Shown in pieces: positions 8,816 through 17,131 of a DNA stretch of 35,633 nucleotides. Origin of the DNA: Clostridium sp. (GTDB lineage: Bacteria > Bacillota > Clostridia > Lachnospirales > Lachnospiraceae); the NCBI GenBank assembly GCA_023663815.1, contig JAMPGS010000020.1, positions 1-35,633 of the forward strand, read 5' to 3'. Numbering within the stretch: the first letter of the stretch is position 1; every line of letters begins with the position of its first letter. Below the pieces are notes generated by a model. The model saw nothing but the letters and a program-made list of their open reading frames with translations, had not been told where the DNA came from and ran no database searches. A program made the translations under genes and the position numbers.

Positions 8816-9518
8816 TAATCGCATCATACAAAGCCTGCGTCTCCTCCCGCGAAAGACGCCGGTATTCTCCCGGCCGCAAGGTCCCCAGCCGGATATTCAC
8901 CACGCGGGTCCTTTTTATAAATAACACATGATATCCAAGCTCTCTAACCATCCTTTTTATCTGCCTGTTGAGGCCTTGCGTTAAAATAATCTTAAAGGTA
9001 AATTTTCCCGTCTTTTCAACCTTGCAGGGCTTTGTGACAGCGTCAAGCTCCGAGAGATAAACTCCCGCTTTCATTTTTTCCACAAATTCCCCGGTAATTT
9101 CCCTATTTACGCGAACCATATACTCCTTCTCATGGCCCGCGCTCCCCCGCATCATAGCGTTAATTAACTCCCCGTCGTTGGAAAGCAGCAAAAGCCCCTC
9201 GGAATCCTTATCCAGCCGCCCGGCATAGGTCACCCGGACGGGATACCGCACTTGGCTTGCAATGGTTTTTTCCGCAAATTTGTCCTTTTCCGTGCAGGTC
9301 ACGCCCACCGGCTTGTAGTAAGCCAGCACTACCTTATCATTTTTCCCCTGAACCGGCTTGCCATTCACGAAAATTTTATCCTGTTCATTCACCAACATTC
9401 CCGTCTCGGCCCTTGCTCCGTTTACCGTCACCAGCCCCGCTTCTATCAAGCGGTCCGCCTCCCGGCGGGAGCATATGCCGCAGGAAGCTATATATTTATT
9501 TAAACGCTCTTTTTCCAT
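8808..9518 (-). CDS. rluF: 23S rRNA pseudouridine synthase, RluF-like
   Basis: A 236-residue enzyme that isomerises uridine in large-subunit rRNA. The N-terminal S4 RNA-binding domain (~1-60: LNKYIASCGICSRREADRLIEAG) is followed by the RsuA/RluB/E/F-type catalytic domain with the active Asp in GRLDKDSEGLLLLSNDG. Features shared with RluF rather than RluB or RsuA are HEKEYMVRVN, TKPCKVEKTGKFTFKIILTQ and GLNRQIKRM. E. coli RluF modifies U2604; that site is inferred by similarity only. The upstream gene hflX and downstream ligA run the same way. Degenerate copies of this gene's 3' end lie between its stop and ligA. Confidence 0.85.
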   Translation of the reverse strand: MEKERLNKYIASCGICSRREADRLIEAGLVTVNGARAETGMLVNEQDKIFVNGKPVQGKNDKVVLAYYKPVGVTCTEKDKFAEKTIASQVRYPVRVTYAGRLDKDSEGLLLLSNDGELINAMMRGSAGHEKEYMVRVNREITGEFVEKMKAGVYLSELDAVTKPCKVEKTGKFTFKIILTQGLNRQIKRMVRELGYHVLFIKRTRVVNIRLGTLRPGEYRRLSREETQALYDAIME

Positions 9519-9593
9519 GTGAATTTCCTTTATCTGCTACTTTCTTTTTGTTTATCTCATGTCTTTTTTTGCGCGGTTTCCGCTTCTTATTTT

Positions 9594-10892
9594 TTATTCC
9601 CTGCACAAATATTCCCTATACTTTTCCCTATCCGCCTTGTGGCATTTCACCTTCAGTCTAATACCCTGCTCCTCGTACTCTCGGCTTAAAACCTGCGCCG
9701 TCTTCGAAAAATAGGCAATCATATTTCCTTTATTATAAGGAAGCAAAAATTCTGCCGGAAGATAATCTTCATAAACCCGCTCAAGAATCATATCCGCCAG
9801 CAGCTTTATGGAGGAGGCATCCCTTGCGGAAATATACAGCTTGTCCGCCCCTACTCTTTTAGGATAAGCAGCGGCCTCGCCGCACTTGTCCGCCTTATTG
9901 TAAACCGTTATCATGGGGATTCCCCCGGCGTTTAATTTCTGCAAAGTCTCCCTCGTTGTATCCGCCTGCTCCCTATAATGGGAATCGGAATAATCCACCA
10001 CCTGAAGCAGCAAATCCGCGTTTTCCACTTCCTCAAGAGTGGAATGAAAAGCCTCCACCAAATCATGGGGAAGCTTATGGATAAACCCCACCGTATCCGA
10101 TAGGAGAAAATCCCTATGATTGCCGGTGCTGATTCTCCGCACAGTGGTATCAAGGGTTGCAAAAAGCATATCCTTTTCCAGCACCTTCTTTTCTTCCTTT
10201 TTTACATACATATCCAACATGGCGTTCATGATAGTAGACTTTCCCGCGTTGGTGTAGCCCACCAAGGCTACTAGCGGAATTCTGGCGTCCTTCCGCTTTT
10301 TCCTCTGTGTTCTCCGCTCCCCGGAAAGCTCCTTTAGCTCTCTGGAAAGCTCGGCTATCCTATGCTCGATTCTTCGCCTGTCAAGCTCTAGCTTCTTTTC
10401 CCCGGCCCCGCGGCTGCTCATGCTTCCGCTGGTTCCTCCCTGCCTCGTCATGGTTCCGTGCATCCCCACAAGCCTTGGAAGAAGATACTTTAGCTTTGCG
10501 GACTCCACCTGCAGCCTTGCTTCCCGCGTCCTAGCTCTGGTCTCAAAAATATCCAAAATAAGCGCCGTCCTGTCCATCACAGGCTTCTCAAGAGCTTTGC
10601 GCAGGTTGCGGAGCTGAGAGGGCGTAAGGGTATCGTCAAAAATAACGACCTCAGCTTCAAGAAGCTGCGCCGCCTCCTTCACTTCCTCCACCTTGCCAAA
10701 GCCTATATAAAAGCTCTTATTCAAGCTCTCCATCTTCTGGGTAATCACGCCCACCGGCTCCATAAAGCACGCCTCGGCAAGACTTTCCATTTCCTTCATA
10801 GAACGCTCAAAGGCTTCCCTGTCCGTTCCGCAGTCCGCGCCTACAAGAAGCGCTTTCTCGTAAGCTTCGTCCACTTTTTCCCTCATTTCCAT
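9594..10892 (-). CDS. hflX: Ribosome-associated GTPase HflX
   Basis: A 432-residue GTPase that splits or rescues stalled 70S ribosomes in characterised bacteria. The N-terminal HflX domain has the family hallmark DDTLTPSQLRNLRKAL, then MDRTALILDIFETRA and LPRLVGMHG. A basic coiled linker (RRIEHRIAELSRELKEL) precedes the G domain with G1 GYTNAGKS, G3 DTVGFIHKLPHDL and G4 NKAD. The reading frame extends to a TTG at 10916, but the ATG at 10892 has AAAGGA seven nt upstream, so I prefer it. It lies between aroA and rluF. Confidence 0.93.
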   Translation of the reverse strand: MEMREKVDEAYEKALLVGADCGTDREAFERSMKEMESLAEACFMEPVGVITQKMESLNKSFYIGFGKVEEVKEAAQLLEAEVVIFDDTLTPSQLRNLRKALEKPVMDRTALILDIFETRARTREARLQVESAKLKYLLPRLVGMHGTMTRQGGTSGSMSSRGAGEKKLELDRRRIEHRIAELSRELKELSGERRTQRKKRKDARIPLVALVGYTNAGKSTIMNAMLDMYVKKEEKKVLEKDMLFATLDTTVRRISTGNHRDFLLSDTVGFIHKLPHDLVEAFHSTLEEVENADLLLQVVDYSDSHYREQADTTRETLQKLNAGGIPMITVYNKADKCGEAAAYPKRVGADKLYISARDASSIKLLADMILERVYEDYLPAEFLLPYNKGNMIAYFSKTAQVLSREYEEQGIRLKVKCHKADREKYREYLCRE

Positions 10893-10986
10893 TACGCTGT
10901 CCTTTATACGCGGCAATTTTCCTTTTTACTTCGTTAATTACTTATTCTTTTCAATTTAACTTCCTGCCATGCCGCCGCAAACACAA

Positions 10987-12312
10987 TCACTTTTCCAAAT
11001 ACAGCCCCTCAATCAAATCAAAATAATTTTCAAAGGTTTTCCGGCAGCACTGTGGGTTTTTGATTCCAATTCCGCCGGTTTTAAGGCCAATCAGCGTAAA
11101 AGCCATCGCCATCCTGTGGTCCTCGTAGGTTTCCACCTGGCAGGCCTTTACTTTCCCCGGAAAAATGCGGATACCGTCCGCCTCTGGCGCTTCCTCGCAG
11201 GAAATCCCCATGCGGCCTAATTCCGTCAAAATAGCCCCTATCCTGTCCGACTCCTGAAAGCGTATGTGCCCAATATTGCGGATAAGCGTAGGGCTCTCTG
11301 CAAAGGGCCCAAGGGCCGTCATCGTCATAGTTTGGTCCGAAAAATCCTTCATGGAAATATCCATTCCCGGATACCCGGCAAGATGCTTTCCCGACACACA
11401 AATTCCCTCTTCCCCATCTCTAAGCAGGCACCCCATATCCCGCAAAACATTTAAAAATTGAATGTCCCCCTGAAGGGAATCCTCGTGCACATCTTTTACA
11501 ATAACATCTGTTTTCAAAAGTGGAGCCATGGCGTAAAAATAACATGCTCCCGAAATATCCGGCTCAACCTGATACTCCTCGCGGCCAAAAGTCTCCTTGT
11601 GCGGAATCTGGCAGCTATTTCCCTCCTGCACAACCTCAATGCCAAACTGCCGCATCATGGTAAGGGTCATTTGAATATAAGGACTTTCCGTCCTCTGGCC
11701 CTGCATATTCACTTTAAGCCCGTCCTCAAGCAACACACCGGACATTAAAAGAGCACTGGCGAACTGGCTGCTGATTCCCGTGTCGATACTGACTTCCTTT
11801 AAAGAAAAGCTCCCAGAGCCTTTAGACCCCGCTTTTCCCGAAAGAGACTTCATAAAAAAAGGAAAATGCCCTTCCTCGCCCCGGTATTCAATATGAACTC
11901 CCGCCTCTATCAGCAAATCAAGAAGGGGCTGCATGGGACGTCTGCACATCTGCAGCGAGGCCTGCATCTCGTACTCTCCTCCCGCAAGAGCCAGCATCAC
12001 GGTCAAAAACCTTGCGGCAGTTCCCGCGCTTCTCACATTGACCGCAGCATGAGGATTAGGAATTCTGCCCCCCATGCCCCAAATCACCGCTTCTTTTGCC
12101 TCCTCGTCTGCCTCCACCTCAAATCCCAACTGCTTTAAACTGTCCAAAAAAGCTCTGGAATCATCGCTAAAAAGAATCCCCCTTAGCCTGCACCGTTTAT
12201 TTGACAGTGCGGCAAGCAGCAAGGCGCGGTTTGTGATGCTTTTTGAGCCCGGTACTTGAACTTTTATTTCTCTAATGCCCTCCAGCTTCCTTACTTGGTA
12301 TACATCTTCCAT
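10987..12312 (-). CDS. aroA: 3-phosphoshikimate 1-carboxyvinyltransferase (EPSP synthase)
   Basis: A 441-residue enzyme for the sixth step of the shikimate pathway, joining shikimate 3-phosphate and phosphoenolpyruvate. It shows the N-terminal PGSKSITNRALLLAAL motif, the SAGTAARFLT substrate loop, RRPMQPLLDLL, DISGACYFYAMAPLL, and the C-terminal FQESDRI and ETYEDHRMAMAFTLIGL motifs. The start at 12312 (MEDVYQVRK) has GGAG 8 nt upstream; the open frame to 12345 has no comparable site. It heads the minus-strand run aroA-hflX-rluF-ligA-metA. Three further pathway genes (aroE, aroK, aroQ) lie at 27748-29562. Confidence 0.95.
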   Translation of the reverse strand: MEDVYQVRKLEGIREIKVQVPGSKSITNRALLLAALSNKRCRLRGILFSDDSRAFLDSLKQLGFEVEADEEAKEAVIWGMGGRIPNPHAAVNVRSAGTAARFLTVMLALAGGEYEMQASLQMCRRPMQPLLDLLIEAGVHIEYRGEEGHFPFFMKSLSGKAGSKGSGSFSLKEVSIDTGISSQFASALLMSGVLLEDGLKVNMQGQRTESPYIQMTLTMMRQFGIEVVQEGNSCQIPHKETFGREEYQVEPDISGACYFYAMAPLLKTDVIVKDVHEDSLQGDIQFLNVLRDMGCLLRDGEEGICVSGKHLAGYPGMDISMKDFSDQTMTMTALGPFAESPTLIRNIGHIRFQESDRIGAILTELGRMGISCEEAPEADGIRIFPGKVKACQVETYEDHRMAMAFTLIGLKTGGIGIKNPQCCRKTFENYFDLIEGLYLEK

Positions 12313-12467
12313 TATTAAATCTCCATTTAATTTATTTGTGTGCATTTAAGAGCGTCCCGTCTAAATCACTGACATACAAAAATATCCTGCTTCATTTGCG
12401 CTTCTCCTCTTAAAGTTTGCCGCTTTTATTACTATATCAATTTTTCAGCCCTCTGCCAATGGATATT

Positions 12468-13112
12468 TTACCATTCTTTTTTTTGAACAATTTTCACAGA
12501 TATGAAATAAGAAATGATTACAACAATCACCGCCAAAACTACCATTGTCAAGGTAAAAGCTCCCTCACTTCCCGATAAAACTTCGTCGAGTGAAATATCC
12601 ATTCCGGTCTGCAAAAGCTTATTGCTTCCCAAAATGAGCGCTCCCGCCGCTACCATAACAATAATGTAGGTGTACCGCGCCTTTACAGCTCCCACCTTAA
12701 ACAATACCGGCAGAGACGCCGCGTTTGCCGCCATGAAAAAAGCAATCATTCCGCCCATTCCTTCCGAGTTTATCTGCATCGTCTCCCCGGAGGGCATGAA
12801 ACTTGTCGCTATTTCAAACAGCCAAACCAGCGCCCCGCCGCCGATAACGGAAATAAAAAGCATGGCGTATTTTGATTTTACCAAATTCCCGGTATCGATA
12901 GGCATGGTAACGGCAAGCTTGTTAAAAGACACGGATTCGTCCATGGAGGTAGTGCTCATCACCAGCGAGCTGCCAAGCACCATAATATAAACCGCCACAA
13001 AGGAGGTATTATGCACCATAATAGACCACGCCGCCATAAAAATTAAAAGTATCACATATTGTTTCGCAAAGCTTTTCACCAAATACAATTCTTTTAATAT
13101 AAGACCTTTCAT
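12468..13112 (-). CDS. ABC-2 type transporter permease
   Basis: A 214-residue membrane protein with about six predicted helices, starting MKGLILKELYLVKSFAKQY, typical of ABC2_membrane family permeases that pair with a YtrB-like ATPase. Its start codon overlaps the 3' end of the ATPase gene by 4 nt, so the two are translationally coupled. Substrate unknown; GntR-linked systems of this type in Firmicutes are often tied to cell-envelope stress or peptide antibiotics. Confidence 0.88.
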   Translation of the reverse strand: MKGLILKELYLVKSFAKQYVILLIFMAAWSIMVHNTSFVAVYIMVLGSSLVMSTTSMDESVSFNKLAVTMPIDTGNLVKSKYAMLFISVIGGGALVWLFEIATSFMPSGETMQINSEGMGGMIAFFMAANAASLPVLFKVGAVKARYTYIIVMVAAGALILGSNKLLQTGMDISLDEVLSGSEGAFTLTMVVLAVIVVIISYFISVKIVQKKEW

Positions 13113-14014
13113 TTTCTTCCACCGTCCCTTTCTCTTGCAACATAAAGCAGCACGTCCTCAACGCCCGCCTTGTCAATGGCAAAGCTGCTTCCGCCTATCC
13201 TCTGGGCCTGCTCCTCAAAGGAGCTTTTTAAAAGCCGGTTTTTATCCTTCACAAGCACGCTGACTTCATAGGCATTTTCTTCCCTGCCTACCACAATATC
13301 CCTTGGAATCAAATCCGCCTGCTCCTTGGAACACCGCACAATGGCGTAATTGTAAAGAATCTCGTCCTTATTTTCCGATAATAGGAGCTCTCCCCTGTGA
13401 ATCAACATCACATAGTCCGAAATCTTTTCAATATCAGATGTTATGTGAGAGGAAATAAAGATAGTGTGCTCCCCGTCCTCAATCAATTCCCTGAAAATAT
13501 CCAAAATTTCATTCCGTATCACCGGGTCCAAACCGCTGGTGGCCTCGTCTAAAATCAAGACCCTGCTGTCGTGGGATAAGGCCGCCGCTATGGAAAGCTT
13601 CATTTTCATGCCCTTAGACAATTCCTTTATCTTCTTATCCGGCGGAAGCTCAAACTTTTTTAAATAATTCAAAAACTTCCCATCATCCCACGTCCTATAA
13701 ATATTTTTCAAAATATTTCGGACATATTTTATTTTCAGCTCCCAGTGGAAATTACATTCGTCAAAGACCACGCCCACCTGCTCCCGCCATGTCTCGTCGG
13801 CTTTTTTCCGCTCCACCTTGTGCCCAAGCAGCTCTATCTCCCCGGCGTCCGCCGCGATAATTCCCAAAATCGCCTGTATCGTGGTGCTCTTTCCGGCGCC
13901 GTTTTCCCCGATAAAGCCCACCACCGAGCCGGTGGGAACCTGAAAGCTGACGTTGTTTAAAGTAAAATCTTTATACCGTTTGGTTAAATTTTTAACTACA
14001 ATCGCATTTTCCAT
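13109..14014 (-). CDS. ABC transporter ATP-binding protein
   Basis: A 301-residue ATPase subunit. Walker A is GENGAGKST, the signature region is LSKGMKMKLSIAAALSHD, Walker B is VLILDEATSGLDP and the switch His lies in FISSHI. A ~90-residue C-terminal extension follows the nucleotide-binding domain. The ATG at 14014 (MENAIVVKNL) has GAGGAAAAG directly upstream; the longer frame to 14068 would run into the GntR gene. It partners with the permease just downstream and is regulated by the GntR protein upstream. The leader carries the AAATGAGG motif also found before aroE, nrdR and the Gfo/Idh gene. Confidence 0.92.
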   Translation of the reverse strand: MENAIVVKNLTKRYKDFTLNNVSFQVPTGSVVGFIGENGAGKSTTIQAILGIIAADAGEIELLGHKVERKKADETWREQVGVVFDECNFHWELKIKYVRNILKNIYRTWDDGKFLNYLKKFELPPDKKIKELSKGMKMKLSIAAALSHDSRVLILDEATSGLDPVIRNEILDIFRELIEDGEHTIFISSHITSDIEKISDYVMLIHRGELLLSENKDEILYNYAIVRCSKEQADLIPRDIVVGREENAYEVSVLVKDKNRLLKSSFEEQAQRIGGSSFAIDKAGVEDVLLYVARERDGGRK

Positions 14015-14042
14015 CTTTTCCTCATTTCCGCCGTATCCGCTT

Positions 14043-14417
14043 TTATTCTTCCTGATAAATAATTTCAATCATTTCCTCAATTTCTTTTCTTTCTATGGCG
14101 CTCTGCCTTGCAAGGGAAATAGCTTTAGACAGCAAATCCTCTATCTGCTTCAGCTTTTCCTCCCGCACCAGCCTGATATCCGCCGCCCTGACGTAGCTCC
14201 CTTTCCCCACAATGGTAGTGATAAAGCCGTCCCGCTCCAAGTCCTCGTAAGCCCGCTTTGTGGTGATGACGCTGATGCGGAGCTCCTTCGCCAAGGTGCG
14301 CATGGAGGGAAGCAAATCGCCTTCCTTCAGCGTCCCGTTCATGACAAGGGCCTTGATTTGAGCGGTAATCTGCTCATAGATAGGCTTGTCGCTTGAATTA
14401 CTGATAATTATGTTCAT
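14043..14417 (-). CDS. GntR family regulator, YtrA subfamily
   Basis: A 124-residue repressor-like protein. The N-terminal winged helix is clear: DKPIYEQITAQIKALVMNGTLKEGDLLPSMRTLAKELRIS, then TTKRAYEDLERDGFI and GKGSYV. The short ~45-residue C-terminal part marks the YtrA subfamily, whose members usually control an adjacent ABC transporter. It is the first gene of the gntR-ATPase-permease operon and probably represses it through the palindrome at 14465-14481. The effector is unknown. Confidence 0.92.
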   Translation of the reverse strand: MNIIISNSSDKPIYEQITAQIKALVMNGTLKEGDLLPSMRTLAKELRISVITTKRAYEDLERDGFITTIVGKGSYVRAADIRLVREEKLKQIEDLLSKAISLARQSAIERKEIEEMIEIIYQEE

Positions 14418-14464
14418 TTGTCACCTCTTTACCGAAAGGAATTCCTTTTATTTGAGTATATATT

Positions 14465-14494
14465 GTATATATCATATATACCCATTATTGTCAA
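14465..14494 (-). promoter_or_regulatory. GntR operon promoter with overlapping palindromic operator
   Basis: On the minus strand TTGACA (14494-14489) is followed by a 17-bp spacer and TATATA (14471-14466). A perfect 8-1-8 palindrome, GTATATAT-C-ATATATAC, covers 14465-14481 and so overlaps the spacer and -10. A third GTATATAT half-site lies at 14456-14463. The position suits autorepression by the GntR protein. Confidence 0.6.
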
Positions 14495-14538
14495 TATATA
14501 TATTTAATTTTTTAACTGACAAGATAAGGGAAAAAGTA

Positions 14539-14567
14539 TTGACGAATAATCGCGTTGATTGTACATT
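14539..14567 (+). promoter_or_regulatory. Candidate promoter for the PfkB kinase
   Basis: TTGACG (14539-14544), a 17-bp spacer and TACATT (14562-14567) lie 45 bp upstream of the kinase start. The -35 is good and the -10 is weak. Confidence 0.4.
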
Positions 14568-14611
14568 TAAAATATAGCAAAATAAAAGCGACAATTAGGA
14601 GGTTAGGGGAT

Positions 14612-15724
14612 ATGGGCGAAGGCAAAGAAAAAAACATGAAACACAAAAACCCTTTATTGAGAGAAGCGGACAACACAAACCGATTCATCACCATTGGAGA
14701 AATCATGCTCAGGCTGACGCCTCCAAACTATGAAAAAATCCGCATGGCCACCAGCTTTGAGGCAAGCTATGGGGGAAGCGAAGCAAATATCGCGCTGGCG
14801 CTGGCTAACCTTGGGATTGACAGCACCTTTTTTACGGTGGTGCCGAACAACAGCCTCGGAAAAAGCGCCGTTCGTATGCTGCGGAGCAGCGACGTTCACT
14901 GTACGCCGGTGATACTCAGCACGCCGGAGCAGACGCCCACCTTCCGCATGGGCAGCTACTATTTGGAAACAGGCTTTGGCATCCGCGCCAGCAAAGTCAT
15001 TTACGACAGGAAGCACAGCGCCATCTCTGAATTTGACTTTGATACGGTTGACCTTGAAAAGCTTTTAGAGGGTTATACATGGCTGCATTTAAGCGGAATC
15101 ACCCCGGCCCTTTCAGACGGCTGCCGGAAGCTGATTTTAAACAGCCTTAAAATCGTGCAAAAGAAAGGCATCACCGTCAGTTTCGACGGGAATTTCAGAA
15201 GCACCCTTTGGAGCTGGGAGGAAGCAAGAGATTTTTGTACTCAATGCCTTCCCTATGTGAATGTTTTGATGGGCATTGAGCCCTACCATCTCTGGAAGGA
15301 CGAGAAGGATTACAGTAAGGGGGACGTAAAAGACGGGATTCCGCTTCAGCCAAGCTATGAACAGCAGGACGAGGTTTTTCAGGCTTTTATAAGAAAATAT
15401 CCGAATATCACATGCATTGCGCGCCATGTGCGCTACGCTCACAGCGGAAGCGAGAACAGCCTGAAAGCCTTTATGTGGTACGAAGGGCACACCTTTGAGA
15501 GCAAGCTGTTTACCTTCAATATTTTAGACAGAGTAGGCGGCGGGGACGCCTTTGCCAGCGGATTAATTTACGCGATTATGAAGGGCTACCGGCCTATGGA
15601 TATCGTGAATTTTGCCGTGGCAAGCAGCGCCATCAAGCACACCATCCGCGGGGACGCCAACATCACCGACGACGTGGCGGCCATCCGCAATCTCATGAAC
15701 ATGAATTACGATATTAAACGTTAA
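14612..15724 (+). CDS. kdgK: PfkB family sugar kinase, likely 2-keto-3-deoxygluconate kinase
   Basis: A 370-residue ribokinase-fold kinase. It begins ITIGEIMLRLTPPNYEKI, has the substrate-side SYGGSEANIALALANLG motif, and ends with the PfkB signature in variant form, DRVGGGDAFASGLIYAI, whose Asp is the catalytic base. The overall layout matches KdgK-type kinases that phosphorylate 2-keto-3-deoxygluconate during breakdown of pectin or uronic acids; other hexose or ketose substrates remain possible. The start at 14612 has AGGAGG nine nt upstream; upstream in-frame codons lack an RBS. No aldolase or isomerase gene is adjacent. It converges on the MATE gene with only 32 bp between stops and no obvious terminator. 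Confidence 0.85.
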   Translation: MGEGKEKNMKHKNPLLREADNTNRFITIGEIMLRLTPPNYEKIRMATSFEASYGGSEANIALALANLGIDSTFFTVVPNNSLGKSAVRMLRSSDVHCTPVILSTPEQTPTFRMGSYYLETGFGIRASKVIYDRKHSAISEFDFDTVDLEKLLEGYTWLHLSGITPALSDGCRKLILNSLKIVQKKGITVSFDGNFRSTLWSWEEARDFCTQCLPYVNVLMGIEPYHLWKDEKDYSKGDVKDGIPLQPSYEQQDEVFQAFIRKYPNITCIARHVRYAHSGSENSLKAFMWYEGHTFESKLFTFNILDRVGGGDAFASGLIYAIMKGYRPMDIVNFAVASSAIKHTIRGDANITDDVAAIRNLMNMNYDIKR

Positions 15725-15756
15725 AAAATTGAGCGGCCCATTAAAAATTTTCGGCT

Positions 15757-17115
15757 TCACGCCTTTCCTTTTATCTTTCTAAACACCACGATAAAACAAA
15801 TCAAATGGGCCGCCGCCGTCAACGCCCATGAGATGGGATAGGAAATATACAGCGTCCACAGCGTTCTATCCCATTTAAAAAAGGTATAAATCCACAGCAC
15901 CCGGAAAGCGCAGGCCCCCAAAAGGGAAACCACCATGGGCATCACCGCATAGCCAAGCCCTCGGATACTTCCCACCAGCACGTCCATAAGACCGCAGATA
16001 AAATACCATGTACAGATAATTTTCATTCGCTGCATACCATAGGCAATTACCTCCGCGTCCGTGGAATAAAATCCAAGGAGCCGATTGCCCAAAAGACAGG
16101 CACCGTTTCCCAGCACAATCCCCACAACCGCCACAAACAGCAGGCACTCGATTAAAATTTTCCTGATTCTGTCATACTGCCTGCCGCCTAAATTCTGACC
16201 GGTAAAGCTGACCGCCGTCTGGTGAACAGAATTCATCGCCGTATAGACAAAGCTTTCGATATTGCTTCCCGCCGTGTTTCCCGCCATTGCTATCGAACCG
16301 AAGGAGTTTACCGAGGACTGAATCAGCACGTTTGAGATGGAAAACAGGGAACCCTGCAGTCCGGCGGGCAGGCCGATTGCGGCAATTTTCCCAAATTTAT
16401 CCCAATCCATGCGGAGCCTGTCAAACCGCAGTTGAAAGCAGCCCTCGCTCCGCAATAGGCTCCTCACAATCAAAGCCGTAGACACACACTGAGAAATCAC
16501 CGTGGCAAGGGCGACCCCCGCTACCCCCATGTGAAGGCCAATCACAAAGAAAAGGTTTAAAATCACATTAATAACGCCTGCTATTATTAGGTAAAACAGC
16601 GGCCGCCTTGTATCGCCAATGGCCCGCAGTATGGCGCTGCCAAAGTTAAACACCAGCATCACCGGCATCCCCAAGAAATAAATCCGCATGTAAAGCACCG
16701 AATGGGAAATCACGTTTTCCGGCGTATCCATCATCTGCAAGAGGGGCTTTGCCAGCACAATCCCAAGAACCGCAAGGATAACGCCACCGACTGCGCTTAT
16801 AATCATGGAAGTGTGGACGGTACTGCTTACCTCCTTCTCCTGCCTTCCGCCGTAATATCTCGCCACCAGCACGTTCGCCCCCACGGACAGTCCGATAAAC
16901 ATATTTACCAGAAGATTTGTAAGGGAGCCCGTGGAGCCCACCGCCGCAAGGGCCTCGTTTCCCGCAAACCGTCCCACCACTATCACGTCGGCGGCGTTAA
17001 AGAGAAGCTGCAAAACGCCTGAAAGCATAAGGGGCAGGGAAAACAACAGTATTTTCCCGAACAGCGGCCCGTTGCACATATCAATTTCGTATGACTTTTG
17101 TATTTTCTTTTCCAC
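15757..17115 (-). CDS. MATE family multidrug/cation antiporter
   Basis: A 452-residue protein with twelve predicted membrane helices and the MATE halves (LFSLPLMLSGVLQLLFNAADVIVVGRFAG at the N terminus and GLPAGLQGSLFSISNVLIQSSVNSFG in the middle). It likely exports cationic compounds using a sodium or proton gradient. The frame is open to 17172, but that would overlap the DUF4037 gene; I prefer the GTG at 17115, which gives MEKKIQKSYEIDMCNGP and lies just after that gene's stop with AAGGA upstream (somewhat long spacing). It probably shares a transcript with the DUF4037 gene. Confidence 0.88.
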   Translation of the reverse strand: MEKKIQKSYEIDMCNGPLFGKILLFSLPLMLSGVLQLLFNAADVIVVGRFAGNEALAAVGSTGSLTNLLVNMFIGLSVGANVLVARYYGGRQEKEVSSTVHTSMIISAVGGVILAVLGIVLAKPLLQMMDTPENVISHSVLYMRIYFLGMPVMLVFNFGSAILRAIGDTRRPLFYLIIAGVINVILNLFFVIGLHMGVAGVALATVISQCVSTALIVRSLLRSEGCFQLRFDRLRMDWDKFGKIAAIGLPAGLQGSLFSISNVLIQSSVNSFGSIAMAGNTAGSNIESFVYTAMNSVHQTAVSFTGQNLGGRQYDRIRKILIECLLFVAVVGIVLGNGACLLGNRLLGFYSTDAEVIAYGMQRMKIICTWYFICGLMDVLVGSIRGLGYAVMPMVVSLLGACAFRVLWIYTFFKWDRTLWTLYISYPISWALTAAAHLICFIVVFRKIKGKA

Positions 17116-17131
17116 TTTTCTTTTCGCTTCC

